Shown piece by piece: positions 25,304 to 34,597 of a stretch of 64,000 nt of DNA; within the stretch, counting starts at the first letter, position 1, and every line of letters starts with the position of its first letter. The position numbers and the translations under genes were made by a program. The notes beneath the pieces were generated by a model. The model was not told where the DNA came from, made no database searches, and saw only the letters and a list, made by a program, of their open reading frames with translations. Source of the stretch: Paenibacillus oryzae (GTDB taxonomy: Bacteria; Bacillota; Bacilli; Paenibacillales; Paenibacillaceae); NCBI RefSeq assembly GCF_001675045.1, contig NZ_LYPA01000038.1, forward strand, positions 52,930 to 116,929, given 5' to 3'.

Positions 25304-26452
25304 ATGATCATTAAAGGAATGGACAGCGAGCAATTAAAGGCAGCTGCCCAGCTTTCGGACAGAACCTTTCGAGACAAGGATCAATCCTCAATGGCTGATG
25401 CTTTTCCGAGCATTTTTTCAGGAGCTTTTGGTTGCTCGCTGGGCTGTTATGAAGAAAATGAACTGATTTCATTTATGGGTCTGGTGCCCCAGCATATTGC
25501 GATTGGACCAGCAAAGCTGCCTTTAATGTCGCTGGGTTCGGTTTGTACGGCAGAGGAGCACCGAGGCAAAGGCACTGCCAGCCTGCTGCTGCAGGAAGCT
25601 TTTAGCCATATGGATGAAGCCGGCGTCAGCTTGCTCTATGTATCCGGCGACAGGCAGCTGTACATGCGGAACGGATGCCGGTATTTTGGGGATGTCTCAA
25701 CCTATACGCTGCAGCCTGATGATGTAAAAAGTCAGCCTGGCGAAACTCCTCCATACAAGATCAGGGAAGCATCCGCAGCGGATTTGCTTGCTGTTCAGAG
25801 CATTTATGAAGCCGGCGTTGTCCGTTATAGGCGCAGCATTTACGAAACGGGCGTGCTGCTGAAGGCTCAAGCGCTGGCAACCATTTACAAGCTGCGGCAA
25901 AGCCTGGTTGTTGCGGAGCTGGACGGCGAAGTCGCTGCCTACGGAGTATTGGCGCTGCCGGGAACTCAGGCCTCTTCTCATAAACCGTTTGTTGTGGAAT
26001 ATGGGGGAGATGCAGCTGCCATTTTTGCATTGCTAAAAGGGAGCCTGGATCAATTTTCGCTGGAGAGCCTTTCCATCGCCGTTCCTTGGCAGGATGCGGA
26101 GCTCCATGGCATATTGACTGGCATTAAGCGCGAGGACGGGAAAAATGAAGGGACCGTGCGGATTCGCAATCCTCGCCAGCTGTGGAAGCAGCTCGCTCCT
26201 TATCTGCTTGAACGCGACGAAGAGGCATTTTCCGGCATGCTGCTGGAAAATGCCCCGTCGGAGGACGATCAAGCTTGGGCGGCTACGCTTCATATGCGCG
26301 GAGAAGCGGTCCGGCTCAGCCGCGACGAGCTGACGGCTTTGCTGTTTGATCCGGAACCGCACATACCGTCCATGTCGGAGGAACAGCTTGTATGGGCAGG
26401 CAGGCTGCTGCCTGTTCCCCTTCCTTATTCCGCTACCTTGAACTATGTCTAG
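25304..26452 (+). CDS. GNAT acetyltransferase, Eis-like two-domain type
   Basis: The protein, about 382 residues, has an N-terminal GNAT domain with the acetyl-CoA loop AEEHRGKGTASLLL and then RQLYMRNGCRYFG. A second GNAT-like region and a C-terminal sterol-carrier-like part follow, the Eis layout. The acceptor substrate is unknown. ATG 25304 follows AAAGGGAG. Its last 20 nt overlap the convergent LtaS-type gene. Confidence 0.82.
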   Translation: MIIKGMDSEQLKAAAQLSDRTFRDKDQSSMADAFPSIFSGAFGCSLGCYEENELISFMGLVPQHIAIGPAKLPLMSLGSVCTAEEHRGKGTASLLLQEAFSHMDEAGVSLLYVSGDRQLYMRNGCRYFGDVSTYTLQPDDVKSQPGETPPYKIREASAADLLAVQSIYEAGVVRYRRSIYETGVLLKAQALATIYKLRQSLVVAELDGEVAAYGVLALPGTQASSHKPFVVEYGGDAAAIFALLKGSLDQFSLESLSIAVPWQDAELHGILTGIKREDGKNEGTVRIRNPRQLWKQLAPYLLERDEEAFSGMLLENAPSEDDQAWAATLHMRGEAVRLSRDELTALLFDPEPHIPSMSEEQLVWAGRLLPVPLPYSATLNYV

Positions 26453-28478
26453 CGGAATTGCCGGTATTGCCGGAGTCGCTTATTTTGCCCATGGCTTCTA
26501 AGGTTCTGCCGTTATACAGGTAACGAAGCAAATCGCCGATGACGATACGGTCCGATATGATAAGCTGCATCTCCGCCTTTTGCTTGATGGACTGGCATAA
26601 TGCGTTTTCGGCAAGCTTGCCATTTTGCACGCTGTAGCACGAGCCTTCGCCGGTTATTCCGTCTTCCGGAGGCAGATAGTAATGCTCTCCATCCGTCCCG
26701 GAACCGTTGCGTTGTACGATAATATGATCGGTACCGGCTTCCATATCAGTAAGCAAAGGCATGCCCAGCATGCCTTTTTCCTGTGCGGAAATACCAAGCA
26801 AATGCAGCATAGTCGGCGCTATATCAAGCTGGCCTCCTGCCGCTTCGCGTGGCCCTGCATGGCTGTTATCGGGAAGATGGAGTATAAAAGGCACATCCTT
26901 TGCCATTTGCTCCTGCTCCAGCTTGCTTTGCGGGTCTGCCATAAAGCGGCTGTATAATCCCCAGTCGGTAATGGAGTTATCATGATCGCCATACAGAGCA
27001 AATATTGTATTTTCCCACAAGCCGTTGTTTTTAAGCTGTTCAATCAATTCTCCCAAGGCGGCATCGGCATAATGGATGCTTTGCAAATAATCCCCCATAA
27101 TCGTGCCGTCCAGCTCCTCGGTATCCAGCTCGCGAATAGCCTGTGGAAGCTTGTAGGGATGATGACTGGAGAGCGAAATCATAAAAGCGTGAAACGGCTG
27201 CTCCAGCTTGGAAATAACCTCCATGGATTGCCTGTAAAAGGATTTGTCTCCAAGCGCCCAGCCCAGCGGTTCATCCAGCTTGAAATGCTTCAGGCTGTAA
27301 AATGCGTCATATTTCATATTGGCGTACATCATATTCCGGTTCCAAAAGCCGCCTTGGTAAGCATGGAATACGCTGGTGGAATATCCTTGCTCTTTAAGCT
27401 GCTCCGGCAAACAGTGATATTGATGGGAGGCGTATTGGATAAAAACAGAACCGCTCTGAAGAGGCATCAAGGAGCAATTGGCGCTAAAATCGGCGTCGGA
27501 GGTACGCCCCTGAGCAGTCTGATGATAAAAGCTGGTCCAGTAGGGGCTGCTTTTCATCAACTCATTCAAATGAGGCGTTATTTCCTTGCCGCCTATAGAT
27601 TGGCCTAACACATAGCTTTGCAGCGCCTCTACCTGTACCAGCACAATATTGCTTTGGGCATAAGCGCCAAACAAGCTGTCTTGATGCAGAAGCTCCTTTT
27701 CGGCATCGAGCTCCGCCAGCCATTGCTCCGTATCGGAGCGTTGCTCGGCCGTTACGGTTTCCGCTCCAAACCAGTTCAGCTTTGCATAGCGGTATACGTC
27801 ATAGCCGTGAAACCCCAAGCCCCCCGTTACATTGTAAATGGACAAATTCCACCAGTTTTTCTGGAACAGCCCCTTTGCCCATGTTTCCGTAGCATGATGA
27901 ACGCCGCCAAAAAACAAACCAGCGCCAAGACTCAAAGCCGCTATGCCGGCAGCGCCGCGCTGAAGCAGCCGGCGTTTTCCGGGCAGCTGCGACCTTGCTG
28001 TCTTTTTGCTATTGCCCTTCCATAACAAGGCCGCGGCAAAGGCGAGCAGGAAGGGCAAATCGGCAAATAGCCAAAAATCGCGAAAGCGCAGCAGCTCCCC
28101 GATGCTGTCTCCCAGTGAATCCACCTGGCCTGCCTGCAGAAGAACGGGCACGGTGATCAGGTCCTGAAAATAACGATAATAGATAACATCCGCATACAGG
28201 AGCAAAGAAAGCGCCAGGTTAAGCAGCACAAGAGCGAGGTTTCGCGCGCGCACCGGCAGCCAGAGACACCAGAAGGACACAAGTAAAACGGCGCCGGCTT
28301 CAATCATCAGGTCCTTGCGGGTCATATCCATATAGAGCACGGACAGCAGCCGGTTGAACCAATACAGCTTGAGCAGCATCAACCCGGCGAACAGAAGCGT
28401 ATCCAGAACAATTAACCGTTCAAGGCTGCTCTGGATACGCCCTATCAACTGATTTCCTCTGGTCTTATAGCTTGACAT
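26433..28478 (-). CDS. LtaS-type phosphoglycerol transferase (sulfatase superfamily)
   Basis: The protein, about 681 residues, has five N-terminal membrane helices (to about residue 190) and an extracytoplasmic alkaline-phosphatase-fold domain. The catalytic threonine lies in QGRTSDADF, and metal-site motifs such as YGDHDNS and SSHHPYKLP are present. The enzyme polymerises or primes lipoteichoic acid from phosphatidylglycerol. ATG 28478 is inside the end of the upstream methyltransferase gene (14-nt overlap), so the two are an operon. Its 3' end overlaps the convergent GNAT gene. Confidence 0.87.
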   Translation of the reverse strand: MSSYKTRGNQLIGRIQSSLERLIVLDTLLFAGLMLLKLYWFNRLLSVLYMDMTRKDLMIEAGAVLLVSFWCLWLPVRARNLALVLLNLALSLLLYADVIYYRYFQDLITVPVLLQAGQVDSLGDSIGELLRFRDFWLFADLPFLLAFAAALLWKGNSKKTARSQLPGKRRLLQRGAAGIAALSLGAGLFFGGVHHATETWAKGLFQKNWWNLSIYNVTGGLGFHGYDVYRYAKLNWFGAETVTAEQRSDTEQWLAELDAEKELLHQDSLFGAYAQSNIVLVQVEALQSYVLGQSIGGKEITPHLNELMKSSPYWTSFYHQTAQGRTSDADFSANCSLMPLQSGSVFIQYASHQYHCLPEQLKEQGYSTSVFHAYQGGFWNRNMMYANMKYDAFYSLKHFKLDEPLGWALGDKSFYRQSMEVISKLEQPFHAFMISLSSHHPYKLPQAIRELDTEELDGTIMGDYLQSIHYADAALGELIEQLKNNGLWENTIFALYGDHDNSITDWGLYSRFMADPQSKLEQEQMAKDVPFILHLPDNSHAGPREAAGGQLDIAPTMLHLLGISAQEKGMLGMPLLTDMEAGTDHIIVQRNGSGTDGEHYYLPPEDGITGEGSCYSVQNGKLAENALCQSIKQKAEMQLIISDRIVIGDLLRYLYNGRTLEAMGKISDSGNTGNSARHSSR

Positions 28479-29619
28479 TGCTTCGATCTCTAGGAGGAAG
28501 AGGTCCGAAAAACTGGAAAAAGTCAGTTTGGATGCGGCCATTGTACAGCTTTCGTTTTTTATCGGCCTTTTTGCCCATGTAATGCTCGATGGATGGCGAC
28601 GGGGTTATCGCAAAAGTCGACCAGGTCGGATAATGAAGCATGGTCAAGCCGAATTGGCGCAACGCCTTTTCAACGGAATGATCGTCGCCTAATCTCTCTC
28701 CGTAGGGAGGATTGGTAATAATAACGCCGTAGTCGCCCTGCAGCTTGACTTTAGCGACCGGAAGCGTTTGGACGGAAATATCCTTGGCGAAACCGGCTTT
28801 TTTGATAGCGGCTTCCGCTATGGCTATAGCCTCCGGGTCTATGTCGGAGCCTGAAATGTGCAAAGGGATATCATCCTTTACAGAATCGTAGGCTTCTTCG
28901 CGAGCAGCCTCCCAAAGGCTCTCGGGCACGAGCGGCCAGCCTTGGCTGTCGAAGGTGCGGCGCAAGCCCGGAGCGATATTCCACGCAATCATTGCAGCTT
29001 CGATAAGAATGGTGCCGGAGCCGCAAAAGGGATCGTAGAGGGGACGCTCAGGCTGCCAGCGGCTAAGCTGAATCAACGCTGCCGCCATTGTTTCGCGCAG
29101 CGGAGCTTCCGTCGAAGCCAGCCGATAGCCGCGTCTGTGCAGGCCCCAGCCGGTTGTATCCAGCGTCAGCAAAGCTTCATCATTCATTAGAGTTACTTCA
29201 ATTACGTATTTGCCGCCATCCTCGGGAAACCATTCCGTGCCGTAACGCTCTTTCATTTTTTCTACGACGGCTTTTTTGACGACGCTTTGGCAAGCGGGCA
29301 CGCTGGTCAGCTGCGATTTCTGCGATCTTCCGTTTACCGGGAACTCGCCATCCTGCGGAATCCATTCCGGCCAGTCCAATGCTTTTGTGCCTTCAAACAG
29401 CTCCTCAAAAGTGGAAGCTCTGAATTGGCCCATGTTAACCAATATGCGCCCTGCGGAACGAAGCCACAGGTTGGTGCGGCAAATATCGCCCGGCGTCCCG
29501 GTAAAATTGACTCTTCCGTTTTCCGTTTTCAAATCGTTGTAGCCCAGCTCCTTGAGCTCGCGCGCAACAACCGCCTCCAGTCCCATTGGGGCGGTCGCAA
29601 TCAGATTAAGTTGATTCAT
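28465..29619 (-). CDS. RlmL/YpsC-type 23S rRNA guanine-N2 methyltransferase
   Basis: The 384-residue protein has an N-terminal ferredoxin-like and THUMP region (to about 155), then a SAM-dependent domain with YDPFCGSGTILIEAA and the catalytic TNPPYGERLG. It resembles B. subtilis YpsC. It probably methylates a guanine of 23S rRNA at N2. ATG 29619 has only weak ribosome-site similarity (GAAATGAGTG). It is the first gene of a two-gene minus-strand operon with the LtaS-type gene. Confidence 0.88.
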   Translation of the reverse strand: MNQLNLIATAPMGLEAVVARELKELGYNDLKTENGRVNFTGTPGDICRTNLWLRSAGRILVNMGQFRASTFEELFEGTKALDWPEWIPQDGEFPVNGRSQKSQLTSVPACQSVVKKAVVEKMKERYGTEWFPEDGGKYVIEVTLMNDEALLTLDTTGWGLHRRGYRLASTEAPLRETMAAALIQLSRWQPERPLYDPFCGSGTILIEAAMIAWNIAPGLRRTFDSQGWPLVPESLWEAAREEAYDSVKDDIPLHISGSDIDPEAIAIAEAAIKKAGFAKDISVQTLPVAKVKLQGDYGVIITNPPYGERLGDDHSVEKALRQFGLTMLHYPTWSTFAITPSPSIEHYMGKKADKKRKLYNGRIQTDFFQFFGPLPPRDRSNVKL

Positions 29620-29800
29620 TCATTACACTCATTTCGTTTTTCGGTATAGGTTTGGTACAATTAAGTATAGGCCATATGTTCATAGGATTTCCACATGAGA
29701 TTATATTATATAAGCTCAAAAAAATATTTTCAGCGATCAGGGCCGCCATGTGATAGACGCTTTCGATAACGAGATGATGAAGCAGGATGGGGGAGAACGA

Positions 29801-30436
29801 GTGAATCTGGACGAGCAATACGTTGAAGGGTTATACGGGCGGGACGGTATATTGGAGAGAGTAAAGGAAGGAACCGCAGCGTCAGGTATGCCTTCTATCT
29901 GGATAGCAGAGGGATATGGCCGTTTGCTCAGCATGCTTGTGCGCATGACGGGAGCCCGGCGGGTGCTGGAAATTGGCGCGTTAGGCGGTTATAGCGGGGT
30001 TTGCCTTGCACGCGGTATGGAAGAGGGAGGGCGGCTGGTTTCGCTGGAGCTGCATCAATCCTACGCGGATGCTGCCAAAAAGCATATGGAGGAAGCCGGG
30101 TTTGGACAAGCCGTGGAATACCGGGTGGGCGACGCCCGCCAAAGTCTGGAACGGCTGAAGGAGGAAGGAGCAACCTTTCAGTTTTTCTTTATTGATGCTG
30201 ATAAGGAGGGGTATCCGTTCTATTTGGAGCGAGCCATCGAATTGGCTGAGCCTGGCGCGGTTATTGTAGCCGACAATATTTTGCTGCGCGGCAGAACCAT
30301 TGATGAGGCCAGACAAGGTCCCGCCGTGCAGGCGGTAAGGTCTTTTAATAAAAGTATCGCAAATGATCCCCGGCTGGAAAGTACCGTGCTTCCCGGCTAT
30401 GACGGATTGGCTATCGCAATCGTCAGAAAGAAATAG
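29801..30436 (+). CDS. Class I O-methyltransferase (COMT/COG4122 type)
   Basis: The SAM-binding motif is RRVLEIGALGGYSGVCLA, followed by the metal-site block FFIDADKEGYPFYL and VADNIL. About 211 residues matches the family (YrrM-like). GTG 29801 is chosen because TGGGGGAG lies 7 nt before it; the frame extends to GTG 29750 without a ribosome site. The physiological acceptor is unknown; tRNA hydroxyuridine methylation by YrrM/TrmR-type members is one option. Confidence 0.85.
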   Translation: MNLDEQYVEGLYGRDGILERVKEGTAASGMPSIWIAEGYGRLLSMLVRMTGARRVLEIGALGGYSGVCLARGMEEGGRLVSLELHQSYADAAKKHMEEAGFGQAVEYRVGDARQSLERLKEEGATFQFFFIDADKEGYPFYLERAIELAEPGAVIVADNILLRGRTIDEARQGPAVQAVRSFNKSIANDPRLESTVLPGYDGLAIAIVRKK

Positions 30437-30588
30437 AGGAAGCGCCCAAGTCAAGCACTCTTCCAGAAGGGCTCTAGCAGAAGGTCTTTAGGCGTTGCTG
30501 ACGTTCCTCCTTGACGTTTTTCATCCCTTCTTCATGACGGGGAATGCGACTTGTCATACTATTGTCATAGGAATCGGAGCCCCGGCAG

Positions 30589-30617
30589 TTGTTAGCCGCT
30601 CTGAAAAAGGGCATAAT
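30589..30617 (+). promoter_or_regulatory. Candidate SigA promoter of hemEHY
   Basis: TTGTTA and CATAAT are spaced by 17 nt and end 38 nt before hemE. Confidence 0.5.
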
Positions 30618-30655
30618 GGTAAGCAGATAAAAATACATAGAAATGGGGAACGGCC

Positions 30656-31726
30656 ATGTCTTATAACGACCGTTTCATACGGGCAACCCGGAAGGAGCAA
30701 GTAGACGCGGTGCCGGTATGGTACATGCGCCAGGCAGGACGTTATGATCCGGACTATCGCAAAATAAAAGAAAAATATTCGCTGCTGGACATATGCAAGC
30801 AACCGGAGCTTGCGGCGGAAGTTACGATGATGCCGGTTAAAAAGCTGGGTGTCGACGCGGCTATTTTGTATTCGGATATTATGAATCCGGTTGCTTCAAT
30901 CGGCATCGATTTTGATATAGTGGCAGGCATTGGCCCCGTTATTCATAATCCCATTACATGCGCGGCGGATGTAGAGCGTCTGAAGCCGATCGACGTTGAG
31001 GGTGATTTGGGCCATGTTCTGGAGACGATAGCCATATTGGACCGCGAGCTTCAGGTACCGCTAATCACGTTTGCAGGCGCTCCGTTTACGATCGCCAGCT
31101 ATTTGATTGAAGGCAAGCCTTCACGCAACTATCTTAAAACAAAAGAGCTGATGTATAGCCAGCCGGATGTTTGGCATCAATTAATGGCCAAGCTTGGCGA
31201 CATGGCTATTACTTATTTGCGCGCCCATATCCGGAGCGGCGGGAAAGCGTTTCAGTTATTCGACAGCTGGGCGGGCGCATTGTCCCCTGCGGATTTTCGC
31301 ACGTTTGTACAGCCGACCGTGGAGCGGATTTTTGCGGAGCTTGGCGATTTGCCGCAGCCCAAAATTTATTTTCCCGGCGTAAGCTCCGGAGAGCTGCTGC
31401 CGCTGCTTGGCGATTTGCAGGCTGACGTAATCGGCCTGGATTGGCGCGTTTCCATTCAGGAGGGCAGACGCCGGCTGGGCGGAGGCAAAGCGGTGCAAGG
31501 CAATCTGGATCCAACTGTGCTTACGGCTCCAATGTCTGTAATCGAAAATCGTGCGGCGGAAATTATCGACCAGGGCTTACAAGAGCCGGGCTTTATTTTT
31601 AACCTGGGACACGGGCTGTTCCCGGAGGCGTCGCTGTCCAAGCTCGCCGAGCTGACCGCCTTTATTCATTCCTATTCGGCAAAGGCGATTGCCGCCAAAA
31701 GCAAGGAGGAAGCGGGTTATGTCTAA
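30656..31726 (+). CDS. hemE: Uroporphyrinogen decarboxylase
   Basis: HemE removes four carboxyls from uroporphyrinogen III to give coproporphyrinogen III. The N-terminal signature PVWYMRQAGRYDPDYR, the LYSDIMNP block and FNLGHGLFPEAS are intact, and 356 residues is the usual length. The ribosome site is GGGGAACGG. It is first of the hemE-hemH-hemY operon; hemH starts 8 nt inside its end. Confidence 0.96.
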   Translation: MSYNDRFIRATRKEQVDAVPVWYMRQAGRYDPDYRKIKEKYSLLDICKQPELAAEVTMMPVKKLGVDAAILYSDIMNPVASIGIDFDIVAGIGPVIHNPITCAADVERLKPIDVEGDLGHVLETIAILDRELQVPLITFAGAPFTIASYLIEGKPSRNYLKTKELMYSQPDVWHQLMAKLGDMAITYLRAHIRSGGKAFQLFDSWAGALSPADFRTFVQPTVERIFAELGDLPQPKIYFPGVSSGELLPLLGDLQADVIGLDWRVSIQEGRRRLGGGKAVQGNLDPTVLTAPMSVIENRAAEIIDQGLQEPGFIFNLGHGLFPEASLSKLAELTAFIHSYSAKAIAAKSKEEAGYV

Positions 31727-32669
31727 CAGCAAGGGTAAAATCGGAGTGCTCGTCATGTCCTACGGCACCCCGGAATCCATGGATGACGTGGAGGCGTATT
31801 ACACGCATATTCGCCGCGGGAATCCCCCAGCGCCGGAGCAGCTTCAGGAGCTGAAGGATCGATATGTTGCTATCGTTGGCGGCGTGTTTCCGCTGCGCGA
31901 AAATACAAATGGCCAGGTAGCCGGGCTTCAGGATAAGCTGGAAACGCTTTACCCCGGAAGCTATGCCTGTTATCAAGGCCTCAAGCATGCCCGTCCGTAT
32001 ATTGAAGACGGCGTTGAGGCTATGGCAAGGGACGGCATTACAAAAGCGGTAGGCATTGTTCTGGCGCCGCATTACTCTGTTATGAGCGTTGGAACCTATA
32101 TTAAACGGGCGAAGGAAAAAGCAGCCGAGCTTGGTATCGATATGGATTTTGTCGAGAACTACCACCTTCATCCCAAGCTGGTGGAAGCGCTGAGGCAGCG
32201 GGTTGAGGACGGGCTTTCCGTCCTGGCGCGCGGAGAGGCGGGAAGCGAACCCGTTAAAGTACTGTTTAGCGCTCATAGCTTGCCGGAGCGTATTCGTGAA
32301 ATGGGCGACCCTTACGAAAAGCAGCTGCTGGAAACATCGGATGCGGTTGCAAAGGCCGCAAACGTTACCGACTGGCAGTTCACCTGGCAAAGCGCCGGGC
32401 GGACGCGCGAGCCATGGCTTGGGCCGGATATTCTGGAGACGCTCGCGGAGCTGCAGAGTCAGGGCGTTAAGGCCGTGCTGGCGGCCCCGATCGGTTTTGT
32501 CTCGGACCATCTGGAGGTGCTGTACGATCTGGATATCGAGGCCAAAGCGGAAGCAGCCAAACGCGGCATCCATCTGGAGCGTATTGCTATGCTGAATCGT
32601 GATCCGCTATACATGGAAACATTGGCAGAAAGCATTGTGGACGTTTTGGCGCCTAAAAGAGAGGAATGA
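31719..32669 (+). CDS. hemH: Coproporphyrin ferrochelatase (CpfC/HemH)
   Basis: It inserts ferrous iron into the porphyrin ring. The catalytic histidine lies in FSAHSLPERI and the acidic metal path in GFVSDHLEVLYDLDIEA. The length of 316 residues fits. In Bacillales, which use the coproporphyrin-dependent route, the substrate is coproporphyrin III. ATG 31719 follows AAGGAGGAAGC and overlaps hemE. The first ATG of hemY (32666) overlaps its stop as ATGA. Confidence 0.95.
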   Translation: MSNSKGKIGVLVMSYGTPESMDDVEAYYTHIRRGNPPAPEQLQELKDRYVAIVGGVFPLRENTNGQVAGLQDKLETLYPGSYACYQGLKHARPYIEDGVEAMARDGITKAVGIVLAPHYSVMSVGTYIKRAKEKAAELGIDMDFVENYHLHPKLVEALRQRVEDGLSVLARGEAGSEPVKVLFSAHSLPERIREMGDPYEKQLLETSDAVAKAANVTDWQFTWQSAGRTREPWLGPDILETLAELQSQGVKAVLAAPIGFVSDHLEVLYDLDIEAKAEAAKRGIHLERIAMLNRDPLYMETLAESIVDVLAPKREE

Positions 32670-32674
32670 CGGTT

Positions 32675-34111
32675 ATGCGGAGTGGGGATGTCATTGATCG
32701 AATTGTCATTATTGGCGGGGGGATCAGCGGACTGAGCTCCGCTTTTTATTTGCAGCGGGAAGCGCAAAGGCAAAACCGGCAGATCAGGGTGACGATAGTG
32801 GAGGGAGCCCCAGCGCTTGGAGGGAAGATCAATACGTTGAAGAGGGATGGCTTTGTTATTGAAAAAGGGCCGGATTCCTTTCTTGCGCGCAAACAGCCTA
32901 TCATCGATTTGGCGGAGGAGCTGGGGATAGAGCAGCAGCTTACGGCAACCAACCCCGCAGCGGGAAAAACCTACATCCTGCATCAAAAAAAGCTGCATGC
33001 CATGCCGCCGGGCCTGGTGCTGGGCGTTCCTACTGAAATTGCGCCGTTTGTACGTTCGTCGTTAATTTCATGGGGGGGCAAACTCAGAGCCTTAATGGAT
33101 CTGGTATTGCCGGCACGCCCAGCCCCTGAGGATGAATCATTAGGCGGATTTCTGGAGCGCCGCGTCGGCACCGAAGTCATGCGCCGAATCGCAGAGCCGC
33201 TTCTTGCGGGCATTTATGCCGGCGATTTGAAAAAATTAAGCCTACAGGCTACTTTTCCGCAGTTTGCACAGTCGGAACGCAAATATGGGAGCTTGATCAG
33301 AGGCATGGTCAGCAACCGGAAAGCAACGGCCGCGGCGGCGAAGGGCAAAGCTAAAGCCAGCACCTTCCTTACCTTCAAGGGCGGCTTGTCCGCTATGGTG
33401 GAGGCGCTGGATTCCGCGATGCCGGAGGTGGAGCGCCGTCTTGGCGTCAATGTGGCCGCTATCAAGCAAAATCGCGAGCAGCCGGAGGCTCCTTATAGTG
33501 TCGAGCTTGCAGATGGCGAAAAGCTGGCTGCGGATTACGTGGTTGTAACAACGCAGGCATTTGCCGCCGCCGATTTGCTGGAGCCGCTGGTTGATGTCAG
33601 CGAGCTAAGAAGCATCCGTTATGTATCAGTCGCCAACGTGGTCATGGCGTTTGACAAAGCTACTTTCGGTTTAGAGTTTGACGGCTCCGGATTTGTTACG
33701 CCGCGTTCCGAAGGGCTCAGCATTACGGCTTGTACGTGGACGTCCAGCAAATGGCTTCATTCCAGCCCCGCTGACAAGGTGCTGCTGCGCTGCTATGTCG
33801 GGCATTCCGAGGATCAGGAAACGGTCAAGCTGCCCGATGACGAGCTGATCGCCGCCGTGCGCAGGGACATTAAAACAACGATGGGCATCACCGCCAAGCC
33901 GCAGTTTACGGAAATTACGCGGCTTGATCATTCTATGCCGCAATATCCCGTCGGGCATGTCCAGAATCAGAAGGCGCTGCGGGAAAGGCTTTCCCGCGAG
34001 CTGCCCGGCGTCTGGATAACAGGTGCGGCGTTTGACGGAGTCGGATTGCCGGATTGCATCCGGCAAGGCAAGGAGGCCGCTGCGGCTATTTTGAATGACG
34101 GCACGGCATAA
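32675..34111 (+). CDS. hemY: Coproporphyrinogen III oxidase (CgoX/HemY)
   Basis: This FAD enzyme oxidises coproporphyrinogen III to coproporphyrin III. It has IIGGGISGLSSAFYL at the N-terminus, GPDSFLARK, and the C-terminal FAD motif VGLPDCIRQGKEAA. About 478 residues. ATG 32675 is at good distance from AGAGGA; ATG 32666 directly abuts that site, so it is less likely. It completes hemEHY. The chelatase gene preceding the oxidase gene is the standard Bacillus order. Confidence 0.95.
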   Translation: MRSGDVIDRIVIIGGGISGLSSAFYLQREAQRQNRQIRVTIVEGAPALGGKINTLKRDGFVIEKGPDSFLARKQPIIDLAEELGIEQQLTATNPAAGKTYILHQKKLHAMPPGLVLGVPTEIAPFVRSSLISWGGKLRALMDLVLPARPAPEDESLGGFLERRVGTEVMRRIAEPLLAGIYAGDLKKLSLQATFPQFAQSERKYGSLIRGMVSNRKATAAAAKGKAKASTFLTFKGGLSAMVEALDSAMPEVERRLGVNVAAIKQNREQPEAPYSVELADGEKLAADYVVVTTQAFAAADLLEPLVDVSELRSIRYVSVANVVMAFDKATFGLEFDGSGFVTPRSEGLSITACTWTSSKWLHSSPADKVLLRCYVGHSEDQETVKLPDDELIAAVRRDIKTTMGITAKPQFTEITRLDHSMPQYPVGHVQNQKALRERLSRELPGVWITGAAFDGVGLPDCIRQGKEAAAAILNDGTA

Positions 34112-34185
34112 AGAATATGTGCTACTAATGCTAAGCCGATACAATCATCCCTTCTACATGCTTCAGGGAATAGGCTACAAGACAC

Positions 34186-34221
34186 ATCCTTCTCTCCAAA
34201 TAAGGGGGGGAGGATTTTTTT
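34186..34221 (+). terminator. Terminator of hemEHY
   Basis: ATCCTTCTCTCC pairs with the GGGGGAGGAT block and is followed by a run of T. Confidence 0.75.
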
Positions 34222-34271
34222 GTTTGACGCTGACGGGGCGAACGGTATATTTTGTGAAAAAAATAGCAGTC

Positions 34272-34300
34272 TCGCAACGGGATCTATTAGACGATATAAT
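34272..34300 (+). promoter_or_regulatory. Promoter candidate before the inverted-repeat element
   Basis: A perfect TATAAT (34295-34300) has a weak TCGCAA 17 nt upstream. A second pair, TTGACG and TATATT with 16 nt, lies at 34224-34251. Either could transcribe the structured region and capA. Confidence 0.45.
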
Positions 34301-34325
34301 AATAGATAACGTTCAAAATACCAGC

Positions 34326-34557
34326 CTATATAAGTTGAACAAAAGAAAAGTAGCGACAGGCCAGAGTGTGAGGGGTTCTGGAGAAAAGCATATGCTTACG
34401 AAGTAACGTTCTTCCAGAACGTTTTAAGCGGTCGCTTGTGTTCCCGGATTTTACCATTTGAACCTATCATTCAGGGAAATCTGGGAACAACTGCGATCGG
34501 AAGAACTTTTCACACGCCGGCCTACACCGCTGAAACTCTTTTGTTCAACTTATATAG
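34326..34557 (+). repeat. 232-bp rod-forming inverted-repeat element
   Basis: Twenty perfect terminal base pairs (34326-34345 with 34538-34557, strand CTATATAAGTTGAACAAAAG) extend by one more. Inward, further paired blocks occur: 34358-34362 with 34519-34523, 34366-34379 with 34502-34515, and 34429-34445 with 34483-34499. A local 8-bp hairpin sits at 34405-34423. The whole element folds as an interrupted rod. It holds no convincing ORF and ends 40 nt before capA. It may be a miniature transposable element or a structured RNA leader. Confidence 0.8.
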
Positions 34558-34597
34558 ATGCGTGTTTAAAAAGGTCATATTCTTAAAGGAGTCCTTC

